In this document: positions 1 through 5,760 of the stretch, piece after piece
How the letters are laid out: every line of letters begins with the position of its first letter
How positions within the stretch are numbered: the first letter of the stretch is position 1
From: Acholeplasmataceae bacterium
Lineage (GTDB): Bacteria > Bacillota > Negativicutes > Acidaminococcales > Acidaminococcaceae
Length of the DNA: 9,356 nucleotides
Assembly: GCA_012744295.1 (NCBI GenBank)
Contig: JAAYIB010000153.1
Coordinates: forward strand, 1 to 9,356
Direction of reading: 5' to 3'
The notes under the pieces: generated by a model
The model's input: the letters and a program-made list of their open reading frames with translations, nothing else
What the model was told of the DNA's origin: nothing
Databases searched by the model: none
Made by a program: the position numbers and the translations under genes

Positions 1-80
1 GCAACACGTTTTTCGCCGCCGGCCGCCATGATCTTCTCGGATTTTTTGATCATTTTCTCAATTTTTGCTTGAGTAGACAA
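1..80 (-). CDS. mmdA: Methylmalonyl-CoA decarboxylase alpha (carboxyltransferase) subunit, N-terminus only
   Basis: Only the first 26 codons are in the window; the gene runs off the left edge. The reading frame is open from a TTG at 80 and begins M-S-T-Q-A-K-I-E-K-M, ending in a GGEKRV segment. That basic, helical lead-in followed by GGxEKR resembles the N-terminus of MmdA-type acyl-CoA carboxyltransferases (family knowledge). A GGAGGTG ribosome binding site at 88-94 lies 9 bases before the TTG. The ATG at 85-83 is out of frame and stops after 11 codons; the first in-frame ATG is at codon 10 and has no binding site of its own. In the pathway the enzyme would decarboxylate (S)-methylmalonyl-CoA to propionyl-CoA through biotin, usually coupled to Na+ export. 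Its position right after mutase, MeaB and epimerase genes supports the call. A propionyl-CoA carboxylase-type carboxyltransferase cannot be excluded from so short a fragment. Confidence 0.72.
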   Translation of the reverse strand, partial: MSTQAKIEKMIKKSEKIMAAGGEKRV

Positions 81-190
81 ATCATTACACCTCCGTCTAA
101 ATTGGTTAAGCTAATTTATTTACACCACTTTGTGGGTGTAGCTGCAGTTTGGCCTCTTCGAGGCATGAACACAAACTTGCTTCCCGTTAA
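81..190 (-). other. mce-mmdA intergenic region with small hairpins
   Basis: This 110-base gap is longer than the other gaps in the 3' half of the operon. It contains a GCCTC-(3 nt)-GAGGC hairpin at 152-164. That lies inside a looser outer pairing of AGTTTG (146-151) with CAAACT (172-177). A second imperfect hairpin, TACACC/GGTGTA, lies at 121-140. Neither is followed by a U-run on the minus strand, so a classical intrinsic terminator is not supported. RNA processing or partial attenuation before mmdA is possible. No ORF was seen here. Confidence 0.4.
88..94 (-). promoter_or_regulatory. Ribosome binding site that sets the TTG start of mmdA
   Basis: GGAGGTG matches the 16S anti-Shine-Dalgarno without mismatch. 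It is 9 bases from the in-frame TTG at 80 and only 4 bases from an out-of-frame ATG at 85, which would give an 11-codon dead end. The TTG therefore appears to be the real start. Confidence 0.6.
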
Positions 191-598
191 TTATTTATGG
201 GGAGCGCAGAGCTCAAGCAGGATGCCAACGGACTTCGGATGAACAAAAGCGATGTCCATGCCGCCCGCGCCACCGCGAGGAGCCTTGTCAATCATGGCAG
301 CACCTTTGGCTTGTACGTCGGCAATAGCGGCTTCAATGTCATCAACGCGAATAGCAACGTGTTGGATGCCTTGGCCGTTCTTTTCGATGTACTTGGCGAT
401 AGGGCTTTCAGGAGAGGTAGCCACCAGAAGTTCCAACAAGGTTTCGCCGCAGGGAATGAAAACAGTCTTAACTTTTTGTTCTTCAACTGTTTCTTCACCG
501 GTGCAGGTCAAGCCAAGAACCTCGGTGTAGAATTTTTTGGATACGTCCAAATCTTTGCATGCAATACCAATGTGGTCAACACAGATACATTTAAACAT
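191..598 (-). CDS. mce: Methylmalonyl-CoA epimerase (VOC superfamily)
   Basis: A 135-residue protein, the usual length for this enzyme, which interconverts (R)- and (S)-methylmalonyl-CoA. The mutase makes the R form and the decarboxylase uses the S form, so the enzyme sits between its two neighbours' reactions. The sequence shows two VOC half-repeats. The N-terminal half starts VDHIGIA with metal-ligand candidate His9 and has GETLLELL near 51-58. The C-terminal half has GIQHVAIRVDD with His80, and FVHPKSVGILLEL with Glu129. His, His and Glu at these places match the family's divalent-metal ligands. The PRGGAGG loop at 107-113 is also typical. The ATG at 598 is preceded by GGAGGAG at a good distance. 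The gene follows meaB with a 45-base gap and is followed by mmdA. Confidence is high from motif, length and context together. Confidence 0.95.
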   Translation of the reverse strand: MFKCICVDHIGIACKDLDVSKKFYTEVLGLTCTGEETVEEQKVKTVFIPCGETLLELLVATSPESPIAKYIEKNGQGIQHVAIRVDDIEAAIADVQAKGAAMIDKAPRGGAGGMDIAFVHPKSVGILLELCAPHK

Positions 599-643
599 TT
601 AATTCTCCTCCTTCAATAATGGGTTGATTTTTATTAAATAGCG

Positions 644-1582
644 TCACTTAAGAACACTATCAACAACATTGTCAACTACGGAATAAGGGTCAATTTCACG
701 ATTCTGCAGCTTGATTACGGTGTTTGCAAAGTCATCCGTAGAAATTATTTCCTTATCGACATAACGGGCCAGGCGATCGTTAATCATGGCCGTTATTTCC
801 GTTTTAATCCTGCTGGCGCGTATTTGTTCAATCTTACCGGTTTGGAACAAGAACTTACGGTGTTCTTCAATCGAATCAACGACATCTATAACTCCTTCAT
901 CCTTGCTTGCTACCGTCCGGTTGATGGGAGGACGCCATTCAACACTCTCCTGGTTCAGCTCCAGCATCATTTCAATTTCAATATTGAGTTTATCGACGCC
1001 TTCGCGATCAGCCTTGTTGATGGTGAACAAATCACCGATTTCAAGAATACCTGCCTTTATCGCCTGAATGTCGTCACCCAAACCCGGAACCACTACAACC
1101 ATCGTCGTATCGGCGGTCTTAACTATGTCTACTTCAGACTGACCTACCCCTACGGTTTCAACTATGATAACTTCAATGCCATATGCATCCATTAATTTTA
1201 CTGCATCGCCTGATTTCTGAGACAGGCCGCCCAAGCTGCCGCGTGTAGCCATGCTGCGTACGAAAATACCCTCGTCAGCAATAAGGTCCATCATTCTGAT
1301 ACGATCGCCAAGAATCGCTCCGCCCGAATAAGGGCTGGTGGGGTCAATGGCGACAATACCAACGGTCTTGCCACGCTTACGGTATTCTTTGGCCAATTTA
1401 TCTGTTAATGTACTTTTACCAGCACCAGGTGGTCCAGTAATACCAATGACGTAAGCATTACCTGTATGAGGGTAAATCTGCGTCATAATACTGACAGCTT
1501 CATCATATTCGTTTTCCACTGCCGTTATGGCCTTTGATAATGCCAAACGGGAATGGTTTAAAACGCCTTCAACAATATTCAA
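644..1582 (-). CDS. meaB: MeaB/ArgK-type P-loop GTPase, methylmalonyl-CoA mutase chaperone
   Basis: A G3E-family GTPase that loads and protects adenosylcobalamin in methylmalonyl-CoA mutase (family knowledge). From the proposed start, the Walker A GPPGAGKST is at residues 50-58. A long conserved segment beginning DPTSPYSGG follows at about 80-97, then ETVGVGQSEVD (about 142-152) and the guanine-specificity motif NKAD (189-192). The C-terminal helical dimerisation region is intact. The start is revised: the frame is open to an ATG at 1618, but that ATG has only CTCCT before it. The TTG at 1582 is preceded by AGGCGGTG 5 bases upstream and gives the usual family N-terminus, M-N-I-V-E-G-V-L. This makes a 312-residue protein rather than 324. 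The older ArgK name (arginine/ornithine transport kinase) is a historical misannotation for this family. The gene lies between the B12 subunit and the epimerase gene, exactly where a mutase chaperone is expected. Confidence 0.94.
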   Translation of the reverse strand: MNIVEGVLNHSRLALSKAITAVENEYDEAVSIMTQIYPHTGNAYVIGITGPPGAGKSTLTDKLAKEYRKRGKTVGIVAIDPTSPYSGGAILGDRIRMMDLIADEGIFVRSMATRGSLGGLSQKSGDAVKLMDAYGIEVIIVETVGVGQSEVDIVKTADTTMVVVVPGLGDDIQAIKAGILEIGDLFTINKADREGVDKLNIEIEMMLELNQESVEWRPPINRTVASKDEGVIDVVDSIEEHRKFLFQTGKIEQIRASRIKTEITAMINDRLARYVDKEIISTDDFANTVIKLQNREIDPYSVVDNVVDSVLK

Positions 1583-1587
1583 GTGAA

Positions 1588-1595
1588 CACCGCCT
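1588..1595 (-). promoter_or_regulatory. Ribosome binding site for meaB, partly inside a hairpin
   Basis: AGGCGGTG matches the ideal AGGAGGTG at 7 of 8 positions and ends 5 bases before the TTG at 1582. The first bases belong to a short hairpin CCTC-(3 nt)-GAGG at 1593-1603 that could partly hide the site. The imperfect site, TTG start and hairpin together suggest that MeaB is made at a lower level than the mutase. Confidence 0.45.
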
Positions 1596-1621
1596 CGCCG
1601 AGGTTCTGATAAAATCATAGG

Positions 1622-1648
1622 AGATAGCCGGGTCGAACCCGGCTATCT
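1622..1648 (-). other. Perfect 12-bp stem-loop between mcmA2 and meaB
   Basis: AGATAGCCGGGT (1622-1633) pairs perfectly with its complement at 1637-1648 around a 3-base loop. On the minus strand it starts 16 bases after the mcmA2 stop and is not followed by a U-run. It is better read as an RNA-stabilising or processing hairpin that protects the upstream mutase message than as a full terminator. Confidence 0.6.
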
Positions 1649-1664
1649 GATTTAGATAAACCCC

Positions 1665-2057
1665 TTATTTTACGTTAGCGTTGATGTAGTCAACGATTGC
1701 AGTGGTCGGAGTTCCCGGAGTGAATACTTCAGCAATGCCCGCAGCTTTGAGGCCGGGGATATCAGAATCAGGAATAACGCCGCCGCCGACAGTCAACACA
1801 TCGGTCATGCCTTTTGCTTTCAACAATTCAACAACTTTAGGGAACAAAGTGTTGTGAGCGCCGGAGAGCAAGCTCAGGGCAACAACATTTACGTCCTCTT
1901 GTAATGCGGATTCAGCAATTTGTTCCGGAGTCAAACGAATCCCGGTGTAAATAACTTCAAATCCAGCGTCGCGCAATGCACGAGCAACAACTTTAGCACC
2001 GCGGTCATGTCCATCAAGACCTGGTTTTGCTACTAAAACTCTAATACGTTTATCCAT
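1665..2057 (-). CDS. mcmA2: Methylmalonyl-CoA mutase small (B12-binding) subunit
   Basis: A stand-alone 130-residue cobalamin-binding Rossmann domain. It has the DxHxxG signature as D15-G-H17-D-R-G20; His17 is the lower axial ligand to cobalt in this family. It also has SLLSG at 62-66 and a GGG turn at 91-93, which line the nucleotide tail pocket. In many bacteria this domain is fused to the C-terminus of the mutase. Here it is separate, starting 26 bases after the large-subunit stop, so the two must assemble into the holoenzyme. The ATG at 2057 has GGGAGGG 7 bases upstream. The N-terminus begins RIRVLVAKPGLDGHD, which is standard. Other mutases (isobutyryl-CoA, ethylmalonyl-CoA) use similar small subunits, but the surrounding epimerase and decarboxylase genes make methylmalonyl-CoA the likely substrate. 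Confidence 0.95.
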   Translation of the reverse strand: MDKRIRVLVAKPGLDGHDRGAKVVARALRDAGFEVIYTGIRLTPEQIAESALQEDVNVVALSLLSGAHNTLFPKVVELLKAKGMTDVLTVGGGVIPDSDIPGLKAAGIAEVFTPGTPTTAIVDYINANVK

Positions 2058-2083
2058 TATTTTCCCTCCCTAAATTGTTTCGC

Positions 2084-3730
2084 TTACAGTGCTACGTGAG
2101 ATTTGTATTCGCCGAATACTTCTCTCATAACGCCGCAGATTTCGCCTTCAGTCGCATAAGCGCGAACTGCTTCAAGAATCAAAGGCATCAGGTTGACAGA
2201 ATCATCACCGCAAGCTACTTTCAAAGCAGCAAGGGTTTCTGCAACTTTGGCATTGTCGCGTTTTGCTTTCAATGCGGCAATTTTCTTTGCTTGCATTTCG
2301 CCAACGGAGCCGTCTACGCGCAGCAGGTTTTTCGGTGGCTCTTCCTTGGTCTGGTATTTGTTGACGCCAACGATGATCTTGTTGCCTTTTTCGATATCCA
2401 TTTGCCATTTGTAGGCGGAATCTTGGATTTCTTTTTGGATGTAGCCTTTAGCGATTGCTTCGGGAGCGCCGCCAAGTTCGTCAATTTTCTTAATGTAATC
2501 CCATGCCTCGGCTTCGATCTTGTTGGTCAAAGCTTCTACATAGTAGGAACCGCCAAGCGGGTCAACCGTGTCAGCCAGTCCGCTTTCGCAGGCAACGATT
2601 TGTTGCGTACGCAATGCGATGGTTACAGACTCTTCGGTCGGCAAAGCAAGAGCTTCGTCCTTGGAGTTAGTGTGCAGAGACTGGGTTCCGCCCATAACGG
2701 CAGCGGCTGTTTGCAGAGCAACGCGAACGATGTTGTTGTTCGGTTGTTGTGCAGTCAGCATGGAGCCGGCTGTTTGGGTATGAACGCGCAGCATTTGGGA
2801 TTTGGCTTTCTTAGCGCCAAACCTTTCTTTCATGACTTTAGCCCATACACGGCGGGAAGCGCGGAATTTAGCAACTTCTTCAAGCACGTTGTTGTGTGCG
2901 TTCCAGAAGAAGGAGAGGCGTCCTGCAAAGTCGTCAACGTCCATGCCGGCTTTAACAGCTGCTTCAACATAAGCGATACCGTCAGCGATTGTGAAAGCGA
3001 TTTCCTGGGAAGCGGTGGAACCGGCTTCACGGATGTGATAACCGGAAATGGAAATCGTATTCCATTTCGGAACGTTCTTGGAGCAATATTCGAAAATATT
3101 GGTGATCAAACGCATGGATGGTTTCGGCGGGAAAATATAAGTGCCGCGGGCAGCATATTCCTTAAGAATATCGTTTTGGATAGTGCCGCGCAGTTGGTCA
3201 GCTGCAACGCCTTGTTTCTCAGCAACGGCGATGTACATGCAAAGCAGTACGGAAGCCGGAGCGTTGATAGTCATGGAAGTTGAGACCTTGGAAAGGTCGA
3301 TTTGGTCAAACAGGATTTCCATATCAGCAAGGGAGTCGATTGCTACGCCGACTTTACCTACTTCGCCTTCGGCCATTGCATCGGTTGAATCGTAGCCGAT
3401 CTGGGTCGGAAGGTCAAATGCGCAGGAAAGACCGCTGCCACCGTTAGCCAAGAGGTAACGATAACGCTTGTTGGATTCTTCAGCAGTGGAGAACCCGGCA
3501 TACATACGCATGGTCCAGAAACGTCCACGGTACATTGTGGGTTGTACACCACGGGTAAAGGGGTATTGACCCGGTAATCCAAGGTCTCTTTCATAATCGA
3601 ACCCTTCTAAATCAAGAGGGGTGTAGAGCCTGTTTGGCTCAAGGTTGCCGCGCTCGGGGTTTTTGTCAAATTTCGCTACCACACCTGCAGTGTAAGCTTC
3701 AAACCCGGCTTTCAGTGTTTCATTTGCCAT
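2084..3730 (-). CDS. mcmA1: Methylmalonyl-CoA mutase large (substrate-binding) subunit
   Basis: The TIM-barrel subunit of adenosylcobalamin-dependent methylmalonyl-CoA mutase, which here rearranges succinyl-CoA to (R)-methylmalonyl-CoA. At 548 residues it matches split mutases that lack the B12 domain. Recognisable motifs are YPFTRGVQPTMYRGR near 56-70, FDLPTQIGYDS near 105-115, TIQNDILKEY near 183-192, SMR with Arg207, SGYHIREAG with His232, and RLSFFWNAHNN near 271-281. The Tyr in PTMY and the Arg in SMR correspond by context to the carboxylate-recognising residues that distinguish methylmalonyl-CoA mutase from isobutyryl-CoA mutase. That assignment is from family knowledge and unaligned. 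One small difference is RMYAGF where I would expect RQYAGF. The start is the ATG at 3730, with AAGGAGG 8 bases upstream. An in-frame TTG at 3736 is only 2 bases from that site and is rejected. Confidence 0.95.
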   Translation of the reverse strand: MANETLKAGFEAYTAGVVAKFDKNPERGNLEPNRLYTPLDLEGFDYERDLGLPGQYPFTRGVQPTMYRGRFWTMRMYAGFSTAEESNKRYRYLLANGGSGLSCAFDLPTQIGYDSTDAMAEGEVGKVGVAIDSLADMEILFDQIDLSKVSTSMTINAPASVLLCMYIAVAEKQGVAADQLRGTIQNDILKEYAARGTYIFPPKPSMRLITNIFEYCSKNVPKWNTISISGYHIREAGSTASQEIAFTIADGIAYVEAAVKAGMDVDDFAGRLSFFWNAHNNVLEEVAKFRASRRVWAKVMKERFGAKKAKSQMLRVHTQTAGSMLTAQQPNNNIVRVALQTAAAVMGGTQSLHTNSKDEALALPTEESVTIALRTQQIVACESGLADTVDPLGGSYYVEALTNKIEAEAWDYIKKIDELGGAPEAIAKGYIQKEIQDSAYKWQMDIEKGNKIIVGVNKYQTKEEPPKNLLRVDGSVGEMQAKKIAALKAKRDNAKVAETLAALKVACGDDSVNLMPLILEAVRAYATEGEICGVMREVFGEYKSHVAL

Positions 3731-3752
3731 TCTCAAATCCTCCTTAAAATTT

Positions 3753-3910
3753 TACTTTTCATACCACGGTCTGGACGAACCGCCGTATGGAATGAGAGTG
3801 TTTCCACCCGAAGGCGGAATCTATGAGAAGCCCGAAGGCGTTCCCGACAAATCAGCAGGCAGCCGACGCCTTAACGGCGCCTGCATACCGCCTTGCAGCA
3901 AAAATGGTTC
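3753..3910 (-). other. Structured intergenic region between scpC and mcmA1
   Basis: Three hairpins lie in the RNA after the CoA-transferase stop codon. The strongest is GCAGGC plus GCCG (3855-3865, with one bulged A) pairing with CGGC plus GCCTGC (3875-3884) around a 9-base loop. Two shorter ones, at 3830-3839 and 3804-3817, share the core GCC-TTCG-GG(C/T). Each closes a UUCG tetraloop, a very stable RNA cap. There is no U-run after any of them. They probably act as processing or stability elements that set the ratio of CoA-transferase to mutase message. No gene was seen here. Confidence 0.55.
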
Positions 3911-5434
3911 TTACTTCTCCATGGTTCCGGTCTTTACAAAGCGATCATGGAAGGACAATGCTTCGGAAAGGATGTGCGGAGTTTGGCAGTTGCCGCATTC
4001 TTTGCATGCTCTTTCAAAGTAGTCGTTAAGAAGCGGTTGGTATTTCGGGTTGGCAATCTTGTCAATGATGACGCGAGCGCGTTCTTTCGGGGAAAGACCG
4101 CGAAGGTCTGCCACGCCGCGTTCGCAAACGATGACGTCAACGTCATGCTCGGTATGATCAACATGAGAGCAGAAAGGAACTACTGAGGAAATCGCTCCGC
4201 CCTTGGCCACAGAGTTGGTAAAGAAGACTGTCAGCAAGCCGTTGCGGGCATAGTCGCCGCTGCCGCCGATACCGTTCATGATTTTCGTGCCGGCAATATG
4301 GGTGGAGTTAACGTTGCCGTAAATGTCAACCTCGATAGCCGTATTCATGGCAATAACGCCAAGACGACGGGCCAGCTCAGGGTTGTTCGAAATTTCCTGC
4401 GGACGCAGAATGATGTATTTCTTGTAATGCTCTACATTGTCATAGAATTTTTTCAGGCAGTCCGGCGAAGGGCTCAGGGAAGTTCCGGAGCACGCGCGAA
4501 GTTTGCCGGTGTCAATCAGATCGAACATACCGTCTTGGACAACTTCCGTGAAAACCGTCAGGTTTTCAAAATCGGAGTTTACAAGTCCGTTGATAACCGC
4601 ATTGGCAACGCTGCCAACGCCGGATTGCAGCGGGAGCAGGTTGGAAGGCAGACGACGAGCGGCAACTTCATTCTTGAAGAATTCGACAAGGTGTGCGCCC
4701 ATAGCTTTGGCTTCGTCATCGATTTCGCCCAAAGGACGAACTTTGTCGGTAATATCGCAGGGAACAATTGCGGCAACCTTGCAAAGGTCGCAAGGAATGT
4801 AAGGAGTTCCGATGCGGTCTTCAACTTTTTCCAGCGGAATCGGCTTACGGTTCGGAGGATCAAGAGGAACATAAGAGTCATGCATTCCTTCAAGAGCTGC
4901 CGGCTGGCTTGTATTTACTTCGATGATAACTTGTTTCGCACTCTGAACAAAGGAAGAACTGTTGCCCATCGAGGTTGTCGGAACAATGCCGATCATGCCG
5001 TTGCCGAGATCCCTAATGACGCAGGCTTCAACGATGGCTACGTCAACGTCATGGTTGCCATAGAAGAAACCATAGCGGGACATTTGGGCCACGTGGCTCA
5101 GATGGATGTCGGTATATTTGACGGTGCCGTTGTTGATGGCTTTACGCAAATCGTTGTTAGTCTGGTAAGGCAATCTTCTGGCAACCACGCCTGCAGCTGT
5201 CAAAGCCTGGTCAATTTCCGGCCCAACGGAAGCGCCTGTCCACAAATTGATTTTGAGAGGGTCAGTCTTGGCTCTCTCAGCCAATGCGAGGGGAACTGCC
5301 TTAGGATAACCACAGGGAGTGAAACCGCTGGTACCAACGTTCATTCCGTCCTTGATCAGTGCTGCAGCGGCTTCGGCTGTTGTTATTTTCGCCTTCGCTG
5401 CTTCGCAAAACACGCGGTCATTAATGTCAATCAT
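3911..5434 (-). CDS. scpC: Succinate CoA-transferase (propionyl-CoA or acetyl-CoA : succinate), class I
   Basis: A 507-residue member of the acetyl-CoA hydrolase/CoA-transferase family (ScpC, Cat1, AarC type), cytoplasmic. It transfers CoA between a short-chain acyl-CoA and succinate through a glutamyl-CoA intermediate. The catalytic glutamate is Glu297 in FTEVVQDG. The C-terminal GIGGSGDYARNG segment is the typical oxyanion/CoA-binding loop, and the N-terminal GTSGFTPCGYPKAVP is also characteristic. Placed first in a methylmalonyl-CoA operon, the likely reaction is propionyl-CoA + succinate -> propionate + succinyl-CoA, which saves ATP by recycling CoA. Acetyl-CoA as donor is possible and cannot be told from the sequence. 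The ATG at 5434 has AAGGAGG 9 bases upstream. The C-terminus carries a Cys cluster (CKECGNC) that I do not regard as a metal site without more evidence. Confidence 0.93.
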   Translation of the reverse strand: MIDINDRVFCEAAKAKITTAEAAAALIKDGMNVGTSGFTPCGYPKAVPLALAERAKTDPLKINLWTGASVGPEIDQALTAAGVVARRLPYQTNNDLRKAINNGTVKYTDIHLSHVAQMSRYGFFYGNHDVDVAIVEACVIRDLGNGMIGIVPTTSMGNSSSFVQSAKQVIIEVNTSQPAALEGMHDSYVPLDPPNRKPIPLEKVEDRIGTPYIPCDLCKVAAIVPCDITDKVRPLGEIDDEAKAMGAHLVEFFKNEVAARRLPSNLLPLQSGVGSVANAVINGLVNSDFENLTVFTEVVQDGMFDLIDTGKLRACSGTSLSPSPDCLKKFYDNVEHYKKYIILRPQEISNNPELARRLGVIAMNTAIEVDIYGNVNSTHIAGTKIMNGIGGSGDYARNGLLTVFFTNSVAKGGAISSVVPFCSHVDHTEHDVDVIVCERGVADLRGLSPKERARVIIDKIANPKYQPLLNDYFERACKECGNCQTPHILSEALSFHDRFVKTGTMEK

Positions 5435-5468
5435 GTTTACCTTCCTCCTTAAAATTTAAAAATTAATT

Positions 5469-5505
5469 AAAAAGACCGGCTTGCGCCTGCAAGGTCTTGC
5501 CTTGC
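5469..5505 (-). terminator. Terminator/anti-terminator pair directly upstream of scpC
   Basis: On the minus strand, AAGAC (5498-5494) plus CTTGC (5493-5489) pairs with GCAAG (5484-5480) and GTCTT (5476-5472). This gives a 10-bp stem with a 3-base bulge, followed by a U-rich run (UUUAAUUAAUUUUU). An alternative stem pairs GCAAGG with CCTTGC (5500-5505 with 5489-5494, 5-base loop). It consumes the left arm of the terminator, so the two cannot form together. This is the usual layout of a transcription attenuator and sits about 30 bases before the scpC ribosome binding site. What selects between the two forms is not evident. Confidence 0.55.
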
Positions 5506-5530
5506 TTGTAAAAATCGACTTGTTTTCGTC

Positions 5531-5558
5531 CAAAAAAAGCAGGTTTTAGCCTGTTTTT
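5531..5558 (-). terminator. Second hairpin with U7 run in the scpC leader
   Basis: On the minus strand CAGG-(6 nt)-CCTG (5553-5540) is extended by AAAAA/UUUUU around a bulged C and leads straight into seven Us (5538-5532). The GC core is only 4 bp, so termination would be weak. The same sequence is also a reasonable terminator on the plus strand. A further U7 run at 5591-5585 lacks an obvious hairpin. Confidence 0.4.
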
Positions 5559-5605
5559 CCGGTCAATAACAAGATTTTACCCATAAAAAAAGACACCCTG
5601 AAGTT

Positions 5606-5634
5606 TTGCCCATTGCTATTAATCCGTCTACTAA
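5606..5634 (+). promoter_or_regulatory. Possible plus-strand promoter before the riboswitch-like element
   Basis: TTGCCC (5606-5611), a 17-base spacer and TACTAA (5629-5634) resemble a sigma-A promoter with mismatches in both boxes. Its predicted start near 5640 would place the riboswitch-like fold at the very 5' end of the transcript. It is weak on its own and is listed for its position. Confidence 0.25.
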
Positions 5635-5656
5635 ATCAATATTAAGTACAAAACAT

Positions 5657-5760
5657 AGCCGAGTGCCGGTTCACGTCGGTCCGAATCGGTGAAAATCCGG
5701 TTGGTGAACCACCAACAGAGAAAACGCAAATTTTCAAGCGGGAGCCTGGCTCCCTTCTTG
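5657..5760 (+). promoter_or_regulatory. Cobalamin-riboswitch-like element, antisense to the propionate operon leader
   Basis: In the plus direction the element follows the order of a cobalamin riboswitch (family knowledge). It has a GTGCC box with a P2-like pairing GCCG/CGGT (5665-5680), then GAA (5683-5685), then the hallmark GGTGAAAATCC (5688-5698). That hallmark forms the loop of a 6-bp P3-like stem AATCGG/CCGGTT. A P4-like hairpin GGTG/CACC (5703-5713) follows, with CAG after it, then a hairpin GAAAA/TTTTC (5720-5735). Last comes AAGC-GGGAG-CCTG-GCT (5736-5751), which resembles the B12 box AAGCCAGGAGACCTGCC. AGCC (5657-5660) can pair with GGCT (5748-5751) as a short P1. GGGAGCC/GGCTCCC (5740-5754) followed by TTCTTGT is a competing terminator-like hairpin. 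Against it: a shortened J2/3 (the AAAAGG part is missing), P1 of only 4 bp, a degenerate B12 box, and no plus-strand gene downstream. It could be divergent, decayed or a chance resemblance. Confidence 0.45.

Noticed and set aside
197..619. Plus-strand ORF of 140 codons opposite mce
   Set aside because: It is the antisense of the epimerase gene, lacks a ribosome binding site and has no recognisable domain; the minus-strand protein is a clear family member.
1622..1648. Intrinsic terminator ending the operon after mcmA2
   Set aside because: No U-run follows the stem on either strand, and meaB and mce continue the same pathway just downstream.
2075..3283. Plus-strand ORF of 402 codons opposite mcmA1
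   Set aside because: Long antisense frame created by the codon usage of the mutase gene. No family signature and Cys/Phe/Asn-rich composition typical of shadow frames.
3792..4022. Plus-strand ORF spanning the scpC-mcmA1 gap
   Set aside because: It runs through the hairpins and into the antisense of scpC; no SD and no domain.
4298..5452. Plus-strand ORF of 384 codons opposite scpC
   Set aside because: Shadow of the CoA-transferase; no SD, no domain, and the opposite strand is convincingly coding.
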